Assembly: GCA_020848035.1 (NCBI GenBank) | Contig: JADLAX010000024.1 | Coordinates: 1-48,644 of the forward strand | DNA length: 48,644 nt | Source of the DNA: Anaerolineae bacterium | GTDB lineage: Bacteria; Chloroflexota; Anaerolineae; Promineifilales; Promineifilaceae | Direction: 5' to 3' | Shown here: one piece after another, positions 22,426-32,246 of the stretch | Position numbering within the stretch: the first letter of the stretch is position 1 | How the letters are laid out: every line of letters begins with the position of its first letter | Made by a program: the position numbers and the translations under genes | The notes under the pieces: generated by a model | Database searches by the model: none | What the model was told of the DNA's origin: nothing | Seen by the model: only the letters and a program-made list of their open reading frames with translations

Positions 22426-24011
22426 TACCTATCCTCCAGTTGCAAATCAAACGTGCGCCCGCGCAGTACAAGGTCAAAGCTGCGCCCGGTCAGCGCCGGG
22501 TCAAACGTGCGCGGTCGCAGGCGCAGCAGCAGCACGGCCAGCAGAACCACCGTGGGATCGCCCGCCATCAAGTGCAAAACGGCCGCTCCAGGCGTCACGG
22601 TTACGCTGCCCGTTTCAGGCACGGTGGGCGACACAGCTGCCAATCGCAGCAGCGCCGCCGTCACCGCAATGACCACGCTGCTCGCCACGGCCGTGGGATC
22701 GACTGCGGCCAGCGCCAACAGCGCCGCCGTGGGAACGGCCGTCACGCTGCCCAAAACGGCCGTTGGGTTGACCCCGGTCAGGGTCACTTCCCCCACCCCA
22801 CCGTTGACCAACAGTGCCCCAGAAGAGACGGTCGGACTGATGGCCACCAGGTAGACGACCGCTGCGGCAGGCTGGGCCACCGTTCCGCCATAAACGGCCG
22901 TTGGGCTGATGGCCACCAGCTGCACAACGGCTACCCCTGGCGTTACCAACAGCGCCCCTGCCCCCACAGTTGGGTTCACCCCGGTTAGCGTCAAATCGGC
23001 CGCGCCAGGGGTCAGCGCCAGACTGGCCAGAATAACGGCCGGGGAGACGGCCGTCAGGCTCAGCACTGCCACGCCGGGTGTAGCCATCTCGGCCCCTACC
23101 GACACGGCCGGGTCAACTCCAGACAGCGCCAGGTTGGCCACGCCAGGGACCAGGGTCAGATGACCCAGCACCACGGCCGGGCTAACCCCAGACAGCGTCA
23201 GGGCCGCCGCGCCTGGCTGGCTGGCCACGTCACCCAAAACGGCCGTAGGACTCACCGCCGCCAGGTCAACCACCGCCGCGCCCGGCGTGGTGGCGATGTC
23301 GCCTAAAACGGCCGTAGGGCTCACGCCAGACAGCGCCAGCGGGGCGTGGCCGGGGGCGAAGGTGATGTCGCCCTGTACCGCCGCGGGGGAAACGGCCGTG
23401 AGTACGACCGTGGCCACGCCGGGGGTAACCAGGATGGGATCGGGAGTGCCGCTCAGTTCGCCGCCGCCGAAATCGTCGAGGGTGCCGCTGCCGCCAATGT
23501 CGGCACCTAGATAGCCCGCCACGTTGTAGGTCGAATCTGTGGTATTGCCGACGGCCGTCCATCCGCTGCCCGTGTCTACGTAAGCAGTGAGGGTATCGCC
23601 TACAATCTCCAAGCCGAATTTGTTGCCTGCGGCAAGCTCCTGGCTGATCGCGGATCCCAGATTGGTGATGGTGCCGTTGTCAATGCGAAAGATTTGCAGG
23701 GTGTCGGTGCCACTGACCTTGTTGAGGCGCAGGCCGTAGCCGTCAATGCTGGTGCCTGAGATGTCGTGCAGCCGGGCAAAAAGCGTCATGTTACGGTTAT
23801 TGGCCGGGGCGGTGCCAATCGTGGCGTACACCTCGCAATCTTCGGTAGTCAAAATGGTGTTGTAATAGCCGCTCCGGTTCCCGGTACTGCTTGGTGCGCA
23901 GACATTGGACGAGACAACCAGGCCAGAGGTGATGTTGGCCCAGCCAGTCATCGGTGGCCCCTCATTGGCCCGATTGAAGTTGTCTATTACGCCATTGACC
24001 GGGAATGCCAT
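22425..24011 (-). CDS. Repeat-rich tail fibre / adhesin-like protein (528 aa)
   Basis: Residues 1-185 resemble a lectin-like jelly roll (concanavalin/LamG-like, with FDDFGGG-type edges). Residues about 195-490 are thirteen tandem 23-residue repeats of the form AVSPTAVLGDI-TPG-A-LxL. The C-terminus ends with three short FDLxLxGR units. A host-surface binding fibre or decoration is the best guess. Most repeat units contain the abundant ACGGCCGT, encoding TAV. Confidence 0.65.
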   Translation of the reverse strand: MAFPVNGVIDNFNRANEGPPMTGWANITSGLVVSSNVCAPSSTGNRSGYYNTILTTEDCEVYATIGTAPANNRNMTLFARLHDISGTSIDGYGLRLNKVSGTDTLQIFRIDNGTITNLGSAISQELAAGNKFGLEIVGDTLTAYVDTGSGWTAVGNTTDSTYNVAGYLGADIGGSGTLDDFGGGELSGTPDPILVTPGVATVVLTAVSPAAVQGDITFAPGHAPLALSGVSPTAVLGDIATTPGAAVVDLAAVSPTAVLGDVASQPGAAALTLSGVSPAVVLGHLTLVPGVANLALSGVDPAVSVGAEMATPGVAVLSLTAVSPAVILASLALTPGAADLTLTGVNPTVGAGALLVTPGVAVVQLVAISPTAVYGGTVAQPAAAVVYLVAISPTVSSGALLVNGGVGEVTLTGVNPTAVLGSVTAVPTAALLALAAVDPTAVASSVVIAVTAALLRLAAVSPTVPETGSVTVTPGAAVLHLMAGDPTVVLLAVLLLRLRPRTFDPALTGRSFDLVLRGRTFDLQLEDR

Positions 24012-24989
24012 CTATTCACCTACCTCACAAATGATGTATGGCGCGTCGAAAATCAGCAGACCGGGGCACGCCACCTGGTAAGCGCCAGGCGTCAACAGCA
24101 GCGGCAGGTAAACGGCCGTTGGCGTGCTGGTTGGCGTTTCGGTTGGGGTAGCCGTCTCGGTGGGCGTGGCGGTGGCCGTCGCCGTTTCAGTTGGGGTTGC
24201 CGTTTCTGTCGGCGTGGACGCAGGCGTTTCTGTGGGCGTCTCAGTGGGAACGGCCGTTTCGGTCGGTGTCTCAGTTGGCGTTTCGGTTGCCGTGGCCGTG
24301 GGGGTCTCAGTTGCCGTCGCTGTTTTAGTAGGTACGGCCGTTGGCTCTGGCTGCCCCTCAAACCACAAAGAAAGCCCGGTCCATTTAATCCCCAGCGTCG
24401 AGATTGTTCCGGTGTAAATCGTGCGAATTTCTAGCGTGTAGACGCTGGAATAACCCACCTGCACCGGCTGGCCACGATACAGCTCAAACCCGCCGTAGGG
24501 GCTGGTGTCGGTTGGGGTATCGCCCATGTGGTGCGTGAATACGTTCACCACCCCGTCGTCGGTGTGGAGGTCGGCAATCAACGTGGCGTCATCGGCCTGC
24601 GTGATGATCATCGCCTCAAACGTGGCGGTGTACGTGCCGGTGACTTCAATGCCCCGATCCTCCAGGGTAAACACCTGCTGGGAAACTGACCACTGCCCCG
24701 CCTGCCCCTGCCCGTTCTTGGGTCCGTTTTTGAACGCCTGCCCGCCCTGGACGGCCGGGTTCGTCGGGCTGGGCGCTTTGCAGCACGTTTGTTCTGAGAC
24801 GTACTGATTGTGGACCCAGCCATCCGCAACGCCGCCGGTGGTGCAGTTGTTATCCAAACCACAGCCCCAGCGGTTGACCAGCACTTCACCAGAGACAACG
24901 GCCGTTTCCGGCCACAACGAAAGCGCCAGAACCGTTCCCAGCAGCAGCGCCGCCGCGCCGCCTATAACCCGCGCTGTTGATTGTTTCAC
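24012..24989 (-). CDS. Secreted or surface protein with Thr-Pro-Glu stalk and YLPL end
   Basis: The GTG start at 24989 overlaps the previous stop (GTGA). The 325-aa protein has one N-terminal membrane or signal helix (about 8-25), a Cys-containing ectodomain (45-235), a TPTE-rich stalk (about 240-295) and YLPLLLTPG near the C-terminus. Thr-Pro stalks followed by YLPL are typical of exported Chloroflexota proteins. It may be a lysogenic-conversion surface protein or fibre accessory; phage genes of this kind are unusual. Confidence 0.65.
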   Translation of the reverse strand: MKQSTARVIGGAAALLLGTVLALSLWPETAVVSGEVLVNRWGCGLDNNCTTGGVADGWVHNQYVSEQTCCKAPSPTNPAVQGGQAFKNGPKNGQGQAGQWSVSQQVFTLEDRGIEVTGTYTATFEAMIITQADDATLIADLHTDDGVVNVFTHHMGDTPTDTSPYGGFELYRGQPVQVGYSSVYTLEIRTIYTGTISTLGIKWTGLSLWFEGQPEPTAVPTKTATATETPTATATETPTETPTETAVPTETPTETPASTPTETATPTETATATATPTETATPTETPTSTPTAVYLPLLLTPGAYQVACPGLLIFDAPYIICEVGE

Positions 24990-25180
24990 GGCCGATCCCC
25001 CCAATGCGTCCACATGCGCGGCGTAGGCGTCGGCCGTGGGTCGCAGCCCACACAAGAGTTTGCCGTCAGCGGCAGGTAAAGGTCGGTTTCGGTTTGCGCC
25101 GTGGCGGCGGTGAGCGATAGGCCGATAACGGCCGTCAGCACCAGCAGCAGCAGGACAATCATGACCAGTCGCATTCTCAT
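24986..25180 (-). CDS. Small secreted protein (64 aa) with YLPL motif
   Basis: GGAGGAAACCAA precedes ATG 25180, which overlaps the upstream stop. A signal peptide (about 1-28, ending TAQT) is followed by [11 protein letters not shown]. It is coupled by GTGA to the larger secreted protein and shares its YLPL motif, so the two probably act together outside the membrane. Confidence 0.6.
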   Translation of the reverse strand: MRMRLVMIVLLLLVLTAVIGLSLTAATAQTETDLYLPLTANSCVGCDPRPTPTPRMWTHWGDRP

Positions 25181-25566
25181 TTGGTTTCCTCCGCGCCGAT
25201 GGCGTCCCAATCAACGGTCAGCAGTCCGGCCGCTTCCAGGACAAAAATGTCCTCAGCCGAAAGCCCGGCTTTTTGGAAGTCGAGCATATCGAACGGCTTC
25301 GCGGTCAGCTCAATTTTTTCTTCGAGCATGGCGTCGGTTTGCCGCTTAAATTCGGCGTAGTTTTCCGGCTTCACGCGTACCTCGTCGCCGTCGCGCTCGC
25401 CCAGCTCATGCACCAGCCGCACGCGCTCTGTTTCGTAGGCGTCTAGCTCTGGCCCAATGACGCGCCAATACCGGGCCAGGCGCAGGGAGGTAACGGCCGC
25501 CAGGTTGCGGCACTGCGCCAGGTGTTTCAATGTCTCTTTCGCCGGTAAAACCTGTCCTAGTTTCAT
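25177..25566 (-). CDS. Hypothetical tail-region protein (129 aa)
   Basis: AAAAAGGAGC precedes the ATG. Helical, charged protein with a C-terminal [19 protein letters not shown] helix pair. Adjacent to tail fibre genes; possible chaperone or fibre accessory, not recognised. Confidence 0.6.
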   Translation of the reverse strand: MKLGQVLPAKETLKHLAQCRNLAAVTSLRLARYWRVIGPELDAYETERVRLVHELGERDGDEVRVKPENYAEFKRQTDAMLEEKIELTAKPFDMLDFQKAGLSAEDIFVLEAAGLLTVDWDAIGAEETK

Positions 25567-25577
25567 GTTGCTCCTTT

Positions 25578-27407
25578 TTAGGTGCTGATAAGCACGTCGT
25601 TGCCACTGCGATACAGCGCCCCGATAATGCCGGGGTTGGAGGTGGGCAGCTCGGCCAAAATCACCTGCTGCGCCCGTACTTCCAGGGGGAAGCGGTACGT
25701 ACCGCCGCTGCGGATAATGACCTCGAATACTTCCTTGCTCATGCGCACCTGGGTGATGTTGTTGGCATCGCGGTAAAAGCCCAGCTCAAACGCGCCGGTG
25801 CTGCCCGCGTCGCGGTCCGTGTCGTTGAAGTCGTAAAAAACGCTGCTGCCACTGACGCTGCTGTTTTCCATGATGAAGCGGTCGCCCTGGTCGCCGGTGG
25901 TGGTAATGGTCAGATCGCCACCGACCGTCAGCCCGGCCGTCATCACAACATCGCCGTCATCCTCAATGGTGACCCGTGTCGAGGCCGTGCCCGCCGTGCC
26001 CGTCTGGAAAACCAGGCTGCCGTATTCGGCCGCCAAATAAACGGTGTTGTTGGTGTTGGCCTGCAAATAGCCGTGACGCAGGCTGTCGGTGTAAAAGGCA
26101 ATAAACGGGCTGCCGCTGCTAGAATGCGACAATCGGATCATCTCATTGCTGGTTGACGAAACGTGAATCGGCACGGATGGCGATACACCAACCCCCAGCG
26201 CCGTGGCCTGCACGGCCGTTCCTGGAAAATTGACGTACCCCGTTGCCCGCGTCACCTGCATCGCCGTGGAGAGAAACGCGCCCGCGTCCGAATAGGCAAA
26301 CAGCTGCAAGTCCGACCCGGCGTTTGAGCCACTTTCGGCCGTGCTGTTGGCCCGTAAATCCCACCGGGCCGACCCCCCTGTTTGCCATTGGAAAACCCGC
26401 GCCGTACCGGCCGCGCCGTTGGCAATGTAGCGCACCAGCGTCAGGTAGCCGCTGCTGTCGCTCTTTAGCAGCGCCGACGCAGCGCCGGGGGCGCTGCTGG
26501 GCGTCAAAACCCCCAGCGTGTTGGTGCTGGTCAGCCCCACCACGTCCAGCGCCGCGCCGGTGACGGTGTGGTCGCTGGATGAGGTAATGGCGTGGCTGCG
26601 GTTGTGGTGCGCGTTGGCGTCGCTGGCGTGGCTGCTAATTGCGGCCGTTACCTCGCTGTCGCGGGCAATGGTGGAGGGGATGTCAGCGTCGAGCAGCGGC
26701 CAGTTGTGATGGGCGTCGGCATCGGCCGTGTGGACAAATACGGCCGCTGTTACTTCGCTATCCCGCGCAATGGACGCCGGAATGTCGGCGTCTACCAATG
26801 CCCGAAACGTGGGATCTGCCGCACCACCCGAAGTTGGCCCGGCAAACAAAGTGTTGGCGCTCTGGCTATCAAGGGTAATTTGCTGCCCGGTCAACCCTAG
26901 AATGGCCCCGGCGTCGGCCGCCAAAGTTACCGCGTCGTGCAGTTCGGTATCACGGGCGATAGAAGCGGGAATATCAGCGTCTACCAGGGCACGGAATGAC
27001 GGGGCAGCTGCGCCACCAGTGGAAGGCCCGGCAAAGACGACGTTGGCGCTTTGGTTATCCAGCCCGATTTCCTGGCCAGACAGCGACAGCAAGTTGTTGT
27101 TGGCGGTTGTAGACAGGGTGACAAGCGCATGATGGGCATCGGCGTCACTGGCGTGTGTGGCGATTTCCGCCGCCACGTACACCGCCACCGACAAATCCAA
27201 ATCCTCGTCTGCGCCGTCGTTGAGCACAGTGATGACCACCGAGGCATCGGTGCTGATGATTTTGGCGTCGAGGTAATCGGGCGTGGTGTCATCCACGCTG
27301 ACGCGCACCCGGTAGGTGTCGCCACCAACAGCGGGCAGAAACGGCCGTAGCCAGTTGGCGTCACGGGCAATATCGCCCCGGCCGAGATTGGAGCGCCTAA
27401 TCCCCAC
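25578..27407 (-). CDS. Tail fibre / receptor-binding protein (609 aa)
   Basis: Starts with GTG at 27407, overlapping the upstream tail gene by 11 nt; GGAGGCCGCCA precedes it. N-terminal attachment domain (1-85), then repeated units FRALVDADIPASIARD and FAGPTSGGAA of the kind found in fibre shafts, a beta-rich central part, and a C-terminal region (480-609) that may be the receptor-binding tip. It likely trimerises. Confidence 0.75.
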   Translation of the reverse strand: MGIRRSNLGRGDIARDANWLRPFLPAVGGDTYRVRVSVDDTTPDYLDAKIISTDASVVITVLNDGADEDLDLSVAVYVAAEIATHASDADAHHALVTLSTTANNNLLSLSGQEIGLDNQSANVVFAGPSTGGAAAPSFRALVDADIPASIARDTELHDAVTLAADAGAILGLTGQQITLDSQSANTLFAGPTSGGAADPTFRALVDADIPASIARDSEVTAAVFVHTADADAHHNWPLLDADIPSTIARDSEVTAAISSHASDANAHHNRSHAITSSSDHTVTGAALDVVGLTSTNTLGVLTPSSAPGAASALLKSDSSGYLTLVRYIANGAAGTARVFQWQTGGSARWDLRANSTAESGSNAGSDLQLFAYSDAGAFLSTAMQVTRATGYVNFPGTAVQATALGVGVSPSVPIHVSSTSNEMIRLSHSSSGSPFIAFYTDSLRHGYLQANTNNTVYLAAEYGSLVFQTGTAGTASTRVTIEDDGDVVMTAGLTVGGDLTITTTGDQGDRFIMENSSVSGSSVFYDFNDTDRDAGSTGAFELGFYRDANNITQVRMSKEVFEVIIRSGGTYRFPLEVRAQQVILAELPTSNPGIIGALYRSGNDVLIST

Positions 27408-28512
27408 TGGCGGCCTCCTCTTCCTCTTCCAGCCACTTCTTTGCCCGCTCGAACTCGCGGTTGATTGCCTCGTCGTCGTAGCCTTCTGGCGTCACGTCGA
27501 TGGTGTCCTGGCCATCGGCCATCGTTACTTCGCCAATCCAGACATCGCGGTCTTGCTGCAAAAAGGTGCCGGGGATGGCGGTAGACGGCCGTTTCTTCAT
27601 GTTGCGCACCACGCCAGGCCGGGCCGCCCAGCGCATGGGGGTACCCCCGCGTGTGGTGAGCCCCTTTTCCTTGCCCTGCCACAAGTAGGCAGGCTCATTG
27701 CTGGCCTGGCGAAAATGGATGAAATCGCTGGCGTCTACTTCGGTGAGGAACGGCGCAGATGTACTACCGACCATCGTCAGGTGCATGAGCGCATCCCAGA
27801 CCCGCATGGGCGTCTGAAACGACTTGCGTACCTGCGTCGTGTTGGGGGCAATGGAACCGGCCGTGAGGAATTCGCAGTCGGCGGCCACAATCTCAGAGTA
27901 AAAAGTAGACAGGTCATCTTCGGTGCCATCCCCGGCCGTCACGTACTTGTTGTTGGCGGTGAACACAAATCCAACCGCCTCAACGTGCAGGCTGTCTTCG
28001 ATGTCCTTGCCCACGCCAACTGGCCGGGCGATGGCTTCGCCCGCCTCGATGAGTGTCTTTTGTGCTTCGGCTTCGGCCGTCGCCTGGGTCACGCCGTCAA
28101 GGGGGATGATGTACTCCCGACGGCCGTATCGGGCAATGCTGGTGTCGTTGGTAAACCAGTCGGTTTCGGCCGTGGCGGCGTCGGTGGTGTAGACCACCTT
28201 GACTGCGTTCCACACCTCGCCCAGGTCTTTGCGCTCTTTCCAGCCGTCGATGGCCAGGTCCATGCTCCAAATAATGCCGCGCCAGGTGAGCAGCCCGGCC
28301 GACCGCTCGTAGACGACGTGGCCCAGCTTGTTGTCAAACCACGCCTCCAGGATGCGGTGTGGCGTCACCACGGACGGCTTCATGTCCCACGACGCCGCCC
28401 AAAATCCGCCCTGGCGGCGAATGCTGTGCTGATAGCGCAGCGCCGCCCCGGTAAACTCCTCGCTGCGGCCGTCGGCGGTGTTGGGTGCGGTGAACAGGGC
28501 AAAATCAGACAC
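27397..28512 (-). CDS. Tail tip / baseplate hub-like protein (371 aa)
   Basis: Follows the distal tail gene and precedes the fibre, the usual place of the tail-associated hub or lysin. Beta-rich with a HRILEAWFDNKLGHVVYERS segment; ends in a very acidic tail. Overlaps the upstream gene by 8 nt. Family not certain. Confidence 0.6.
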   Translation of the reverse strand: MSDFALFTAPNTADGRSEEFTGAALRYQHSIRRQGGFWAASWDMKPSVVTPHRILEAWFDNKLGHVVYERSAGLLTWRGIIWSMDLAIDGWKERKDLGEVWNAVKVVYTTDAATAETDWFTNDTSIARYGRREYIIPLDGVTQATAEAEAQKTLIEAGEAIARPVGVGKDIEDSLHVEAVGFVFTANNKYVTAGDGTEDDLSTFYSEIVAADCEFLTAGSIAPNTTQVRKSFQTPMRVWDALMHLTMVGSTSAPFLTEVDASDFIHFRQASNEPAYLWQGKEKGLTTRGGTPMRWAARPGVVRNMKKRPSTAIPGTFLQQDRDVWIGEVTMADGQDTIDVTPEGYDDEAINREFERAKKWLEEEEEAASGD

Positions 28513-29890
28513 GGTACAGCCTCCAGGTGCGATAGACGTCCATATCGGCCGTCACTGTCACCGTGTTAACGTGGCTGGTGTCCGTCTGCCCGGCAAAGAC
28601 CATGATGCCGCCGTAGCGGGGGAAAACCCAATTGCGCGGGGTGACTTCAAAGCGGCTCTGTACCTCATCGTTGGAGCTTTGCACGGCGAAAGCGTCAATC
28701 TGGAAATCTTCGTGGGTGAAGATGTGCAGGGGGATGGCGCTGGTGGCAATGCCATTTTCGCAAATGATTTGATGATCGGCCGGGATAAGCACAAAGCCGT
28801 TGCAATAAATCTGCCCCGTGCCTTCGATGCGCTCGACGCCCCAATTGATGTACTCAGTAAATTCAACTGGCTCGGCGGCCACGCCGTAGCGAAACGGCGC
28901 GGGCGGGATTTGAATCTCGCCAATTTCGGCCAGGGTGTAGTTGCTGAAGTTGGACGACATGCCGAAGTAGCGGGCCTGCTGCCAATCGGCCGTGAAAAAT
29001 TTGGTACCTGGCGCACGAAAGGACATGCCGATACGGAACCCGGCGCGGGTTGTGCTGGCGCTGGTCAAACGAAAGCGAGCCAGCACCGTGTAACGGCCGC
29101 GCATACTGGTCACGGCCGCCGGGGTGTAAAGCAGCTTGTATGCCCGGTTGAGCATCGTCGCGTTGGTAGCAAACGTGGTGCGCGCCGTGTTGGGGGCAGT
29201 GCCCAGCGCTCCGTTGGCGCTGTCGTCAACGATGGTTGTGTCGGTGCTGGAAACGGCCGTCCCGTTGGTGAAATACGCTTCAGCGTCGAAGCTGAGCGCG
29301 GTTTCGCCAATATACCAAAGCGGCCGTATGCCTATCCAGAACTTCTCAATTTGGCCAGACGGCGTAACCTCCAAATGAGCAATGCGGTGGTCAAACGTCG
29401 CCTGAGCCGAATCAACACCAGGTGCCCACTGCCCCCCGCCTAAGTTGACCGCGCTGCCGGTGATGTAATTGTCAGGGGTGGTTTCTTCTGCCTCGGCGCG
29501 GTGGGTGATGACGCAGCGGTAGCGCGCGCCGTTGGCCTCCAGCACCTGTGGATTTTGAATGTCATCGGTCAGCGGCCGTAAGCTAAAGCCGGTGATAAGC
29601 GAGCGTTTGGCGCTTTCGCCTTCGCTCTGCTCATTCCACCACAAAGAGCGGGTGGTCAGGTTTTGGTTATGCCAGTAAACCGCCTGCCCCAAGCGATGCT
29701 CCAACTCGACCACCGCGTCGCGGATATTGTCCTGGGTATCGGCCAGGATTAGATTAAAAATCTGCGACACGCCGCCGTCGCCCGCCTCCTCGCTGGTGTG
29801 ACTGTGCTCCTCGATGCGCAGCCGGTCGGACGAAAGGAAGTTGTAGCGACTGGTCCCGTCTACCTCGACGATTTGCTTGACGATGGCCAT
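28505..29890 (-). CDS. Distal tail protein-like (461 aa)
   Basis: Starts at a TAATG overlap with the tape-measure stop. The position after the tape measure is the standard place of the distal tail protein in siphoviruses. Beta-rich, with a probable galectin-like or carbohydrate-binding insertion. Function assigned from gene order. Confidence 0.65.
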   Translation of the reverse strand: MAIVKQIVEVDGTSRYNFLSSDRLRIEEHSHTSEEAGDGGVSQIFNLILADTQDNIRDAVVELEHRLGQAVYWHNQNLTTRSLWWNEQSEGESAKRSLITGFSLRPLTDDIQNPQVLEANGARYRCVITHRAEAEETTPDNYITGSAVNLGGGQWAPGVDSAQATFDHRIAHLEVTPSGQIEKFWIGIRPLWYIGETALSFDAEAYFTNGTAVSSTDTTIVDDSANGALGTAPNTARTTFATNATMLNRAYKLLYTPAAVTSMRGRYTVLARFRLTSASTTRAGFRIGMSFRAPGTKFFTADWQQARYFGMSSNFSNYTLAEIGEIQIPPAPFRYGVAAEPVEFTEYINWGVERIEGTGQIYCNGFVLIPADHQIICENGIATSAIPLHIFTHEDFQIDAFAVQSSNDEVQSRFEVTPRNWVFPRYGGIMVFAGQTDTSHVNTVTVTADMDVYRTWRLYRV

Positions 29891-32244
29891 TAGGAAACCC
29901 CCATGTACTGGTTGCGCCGCTGCTTACGCCGCTCGTTAATCAGCGCCTGGGTCATCGCGGCCGCTTCTTTTGACCGGTTGTAAATAATCGTCTGGCTGCG
30001 GTCGACGTAGCTGCCCCCGCCCCCCAGCATCCCCTGGCTTTGCTGGTTGCTAAACACCTGCCCGTCATCGCCAGGGATGATAAACAAACGGCCGTCCTTC
30101 TGGCGCAGCAGCTCAGGCAAGTTACCCTCCCCTGCCTGGAAGAGACCCCCGGCAAATACAGACCCACCGGCCGCCTTCTTGGGCGGCTCTTTACCCCCGC
30201 CACCGTTGCCTAAATCTTGGGCCGTCGAGGTGTTGACCGTCACATTGGCGCTGACGTTACGGCCGTCCAGGGCGTCGAGCTGGCGCAAAATGTCGCCAAT
30301 GCGGGTGTCGGCGTCTTCCAGACCGCGAATAGTAACGGTGCTCACCACCGCTTTGGGCATGGCGTTTAGGGCGTCGTTAACGGCCGTTTGCTGCTCAGCC
30401 AGATTGATCGCCTGGTCGGCCGTTTGAGCCGTGCCTTCGATGAGGGCGTTAAGAGCGGCCGTTTGTTCTTCGGTGGTGAGCCTGCTGTACGTCTGGCTGG
30501 CGGTCAGGTCTTGAATGGCCTGGTTGGTGTTGGCAATTTCTAGCTGCGCATCGGCCTGAGCCTGGCTCAGGTAGCCAATACCTACCAACACGTCCAGCGT
30601 CTCGGCCAGGTTGCCATTTTGCGCCGCCTGGGCCAACAGAGCCTCGGCGGCCGTTTCCCGGTAGCTTTGTTTGATGGCCTCGTTGGCGGCCGTGATGCGG
30701 GCCTGCGCTTCTTCAGCGGCCGCGCTGTCGCCGGTGTAGACGTCGACGAGGCGGTCGGGTTGGCTGGCCAAATCGGCCTGTTGCGCCACCAGGGCGTCAC
30801 GCTGGCTTTGGGACAAATCGTTTTGCAGGCGGTTGTAGGCATCGAGCCATTCGGCCGATCCCTCGTCTACTGTGCGCAAAATCTCACGGTACGCTTTGGC
30901 CTGATCGTCGGATAGGTCACTGGCCAGCTGGGCGTTAACGGCCGCCACCTGGTCGGCGCTGCTTACTGTGCGCGTTACCCATTCGCCCTGAGAATCAGAC
31001 AGCGCTTGCTGGGCATCAAGCAACTCGTTAACAGGATCGGACGCTTCCTGGAAGAAGCCAATAAACGCCTCCCGCCGCGCCTTCGCCTCGGCCTCGATGG
31101 CGTCGATATTATCCCGGCTGGAAGCGGCCGCTTCCTGCCCCATCTGCGAAAGGCGGGCAAGCTCGGCACCGTAATCAGAGGCAGCGCCAACGGCCGTTGT
31201 GCCAGTGACAACGGAATATTCACGCGATAGCTGGTTGAGTTTTTCCAACTCCTGGCCAAAGCGAGGCAAGCTGTAGCCAGAGGCCCGCTCAAGGTCATCA
31301 ATCCAAACAGATTGGCCATGCCCCAAATCAATGTAAGCCAGGCCCATTTCCTCGGCCTGGCGGAATAGGTCTTCGCCTTCGCCAAATTGCTTGTTGATGA
31401 TGTTACGCAGGTCTTCGGAGTTTTTGGCCGTAGAAGCAATTTCCAGGGCTGTGGCGTGCAGCTCTTGCTGGTAGGTACTGGTGCTTTTGGCCAGGTTTTC
31501 GATGACCGGCGCGGAAATGGTTGCGAAGAATTCAGCAACCTCATCTTTTGCGTTTTGCGCTTCCGCTTTTAGGATGGATAGCTGCCCGGCCGTTGTCTCC
31601 GAGGCATCGCCAAAGAGCGCCATTTTCTCTTCGAGGCCAATCAGTACAGCCTCGTCGAACGCATCGCCCTCGAAGCCTTGCGCTTCCAATTCGGCCGCTT
31701 TCAGCCTCACGCCCTCAACAGACAGCCCCAGCGCGTCCAGCCGTGCCGCGCTGTTGTTGGCAAAGGTCAGGATCACTTGCTGCATATCTAGCCCGAGGCC
31801 AGATATGACAGTAGCCAGGCGGGTGACCCCCTCCTCGTCTTTGGCCAGGCCCAGGCTGATAATGTCCGTGGCGCTGGCGATAAGAGCGGAATTGGCCACC
31901 ATGCCCTTGGTGGCTGCCGCCAGCTCACCCTCAAGGGCGGTAGCTGTTGTGCCAATGGATTTAGCAAGGTTGTTAAACCGATTCTCGGCCGCTTGCAGCT
32001 GTGCGCCCTGGTCTATCTGGTCATAAACAACCTTTGCCGCACCAGCAACGGCACCAAACGCGACCTTAGCAACCGATAGCTTTGAGGCAAATTCTGTCCA
32101 CTTCAAGCCGCCAGAGTCAACGCTCTGCGCGGTTTGCCCCATTTGCGTACGGGTGTCAGCAAGACTTTTATTGACCTGTTCTAGGCCATCACCTTGCTTC
32201 TTCGTCCGTATGATGATTTCGAGATCGTATTGATTACTGGCCAT
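29890..32244 (-). CDS. Tape measure protein
   Basis: This 784-aa protein, the largest gene, is mostly long helices with a SLADTRTQMGQTAQS-type start and a hydrophobic segment (about 60-75). It runs from the tail chaperones to the distal tail gene, as in all siphoviruses. It sets tail length and helps DNA ejection. A Gly-rich C-terminal segment (AAGGSVFAGG) is typical. It has a weak Shine-Dalgarno and lies 2 nt after the chaperone stop. Confidence 0.9.
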   Translation of the reverse strand: MASNQYDLEIIIRTKKQGDGLEQVNKSLADTRTQMGQTAQSVDSGGLKWTEFASKLSVAKVAFGAVAGAAKVVYDQIDQGAQLQAAENRFNNLAKSIGTTATALEGELAAATKGMVANSALIASATDIISLGLAKDEEGVTRLATVISGLGLDMQQVILTFANNSAARLDALGLSVEGVRLKAAELEAQGFEGDAFDEAVLIGLEEKMALFGDASETTAGQLSILKAEAQNAKDEVAEFFATISAPVIENLAKSTSTYQQELHATALEIASTAKNSEDLRNIINKQFGEGEDLFRQAEEMGLAYIDLGHGQSVWIDDLERASGYSLPRFGQELEKLNQLSREYSVVTGTTAVGAASDYGAELARLSQMGQEAAASSRDNIDAIEAEAKARREAFIGFFQEASDPVNELLDAQQALSDSQGEWVTRTVSSADQVAAVNAQLASDLSDDQAKAYREILRTVDEGSAEWLDAYNRLQNDLSQSQRDALVAQQADLASQPDRLVDVYTGDSAAAEEAQARITAANEAIKQSYRETAAEALLAQAAQNGNLAETLDVLVGIGYLSQAQADAQLEIANTNQAIQDLTASQTYSRLTTEEQTAALNALIEGTAQTADQAINLAEQQTAVNDALNAMPKAVVSTVTIRGLEDADTRIGDILRQLDALDGRNVSANVTVNTSTAQDLGNGGGGKEPPKKAAGGSVFAGGLFQAGEGNLPELLRQKDGRLFIIPGDDGQVFSNQQSQGMLGGGGSYVDRSQTIIYNRSKEAAAMTQALINERRKQRRNQYMGVS

Positions 32245-32246
32245 AG

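Noticed and set aside
26243..27688. Several plus and minus frames inside the tail-fibre region
   Set aside because: All are shadows of the 25578-27407 and 27397-28512 genes in other frames.
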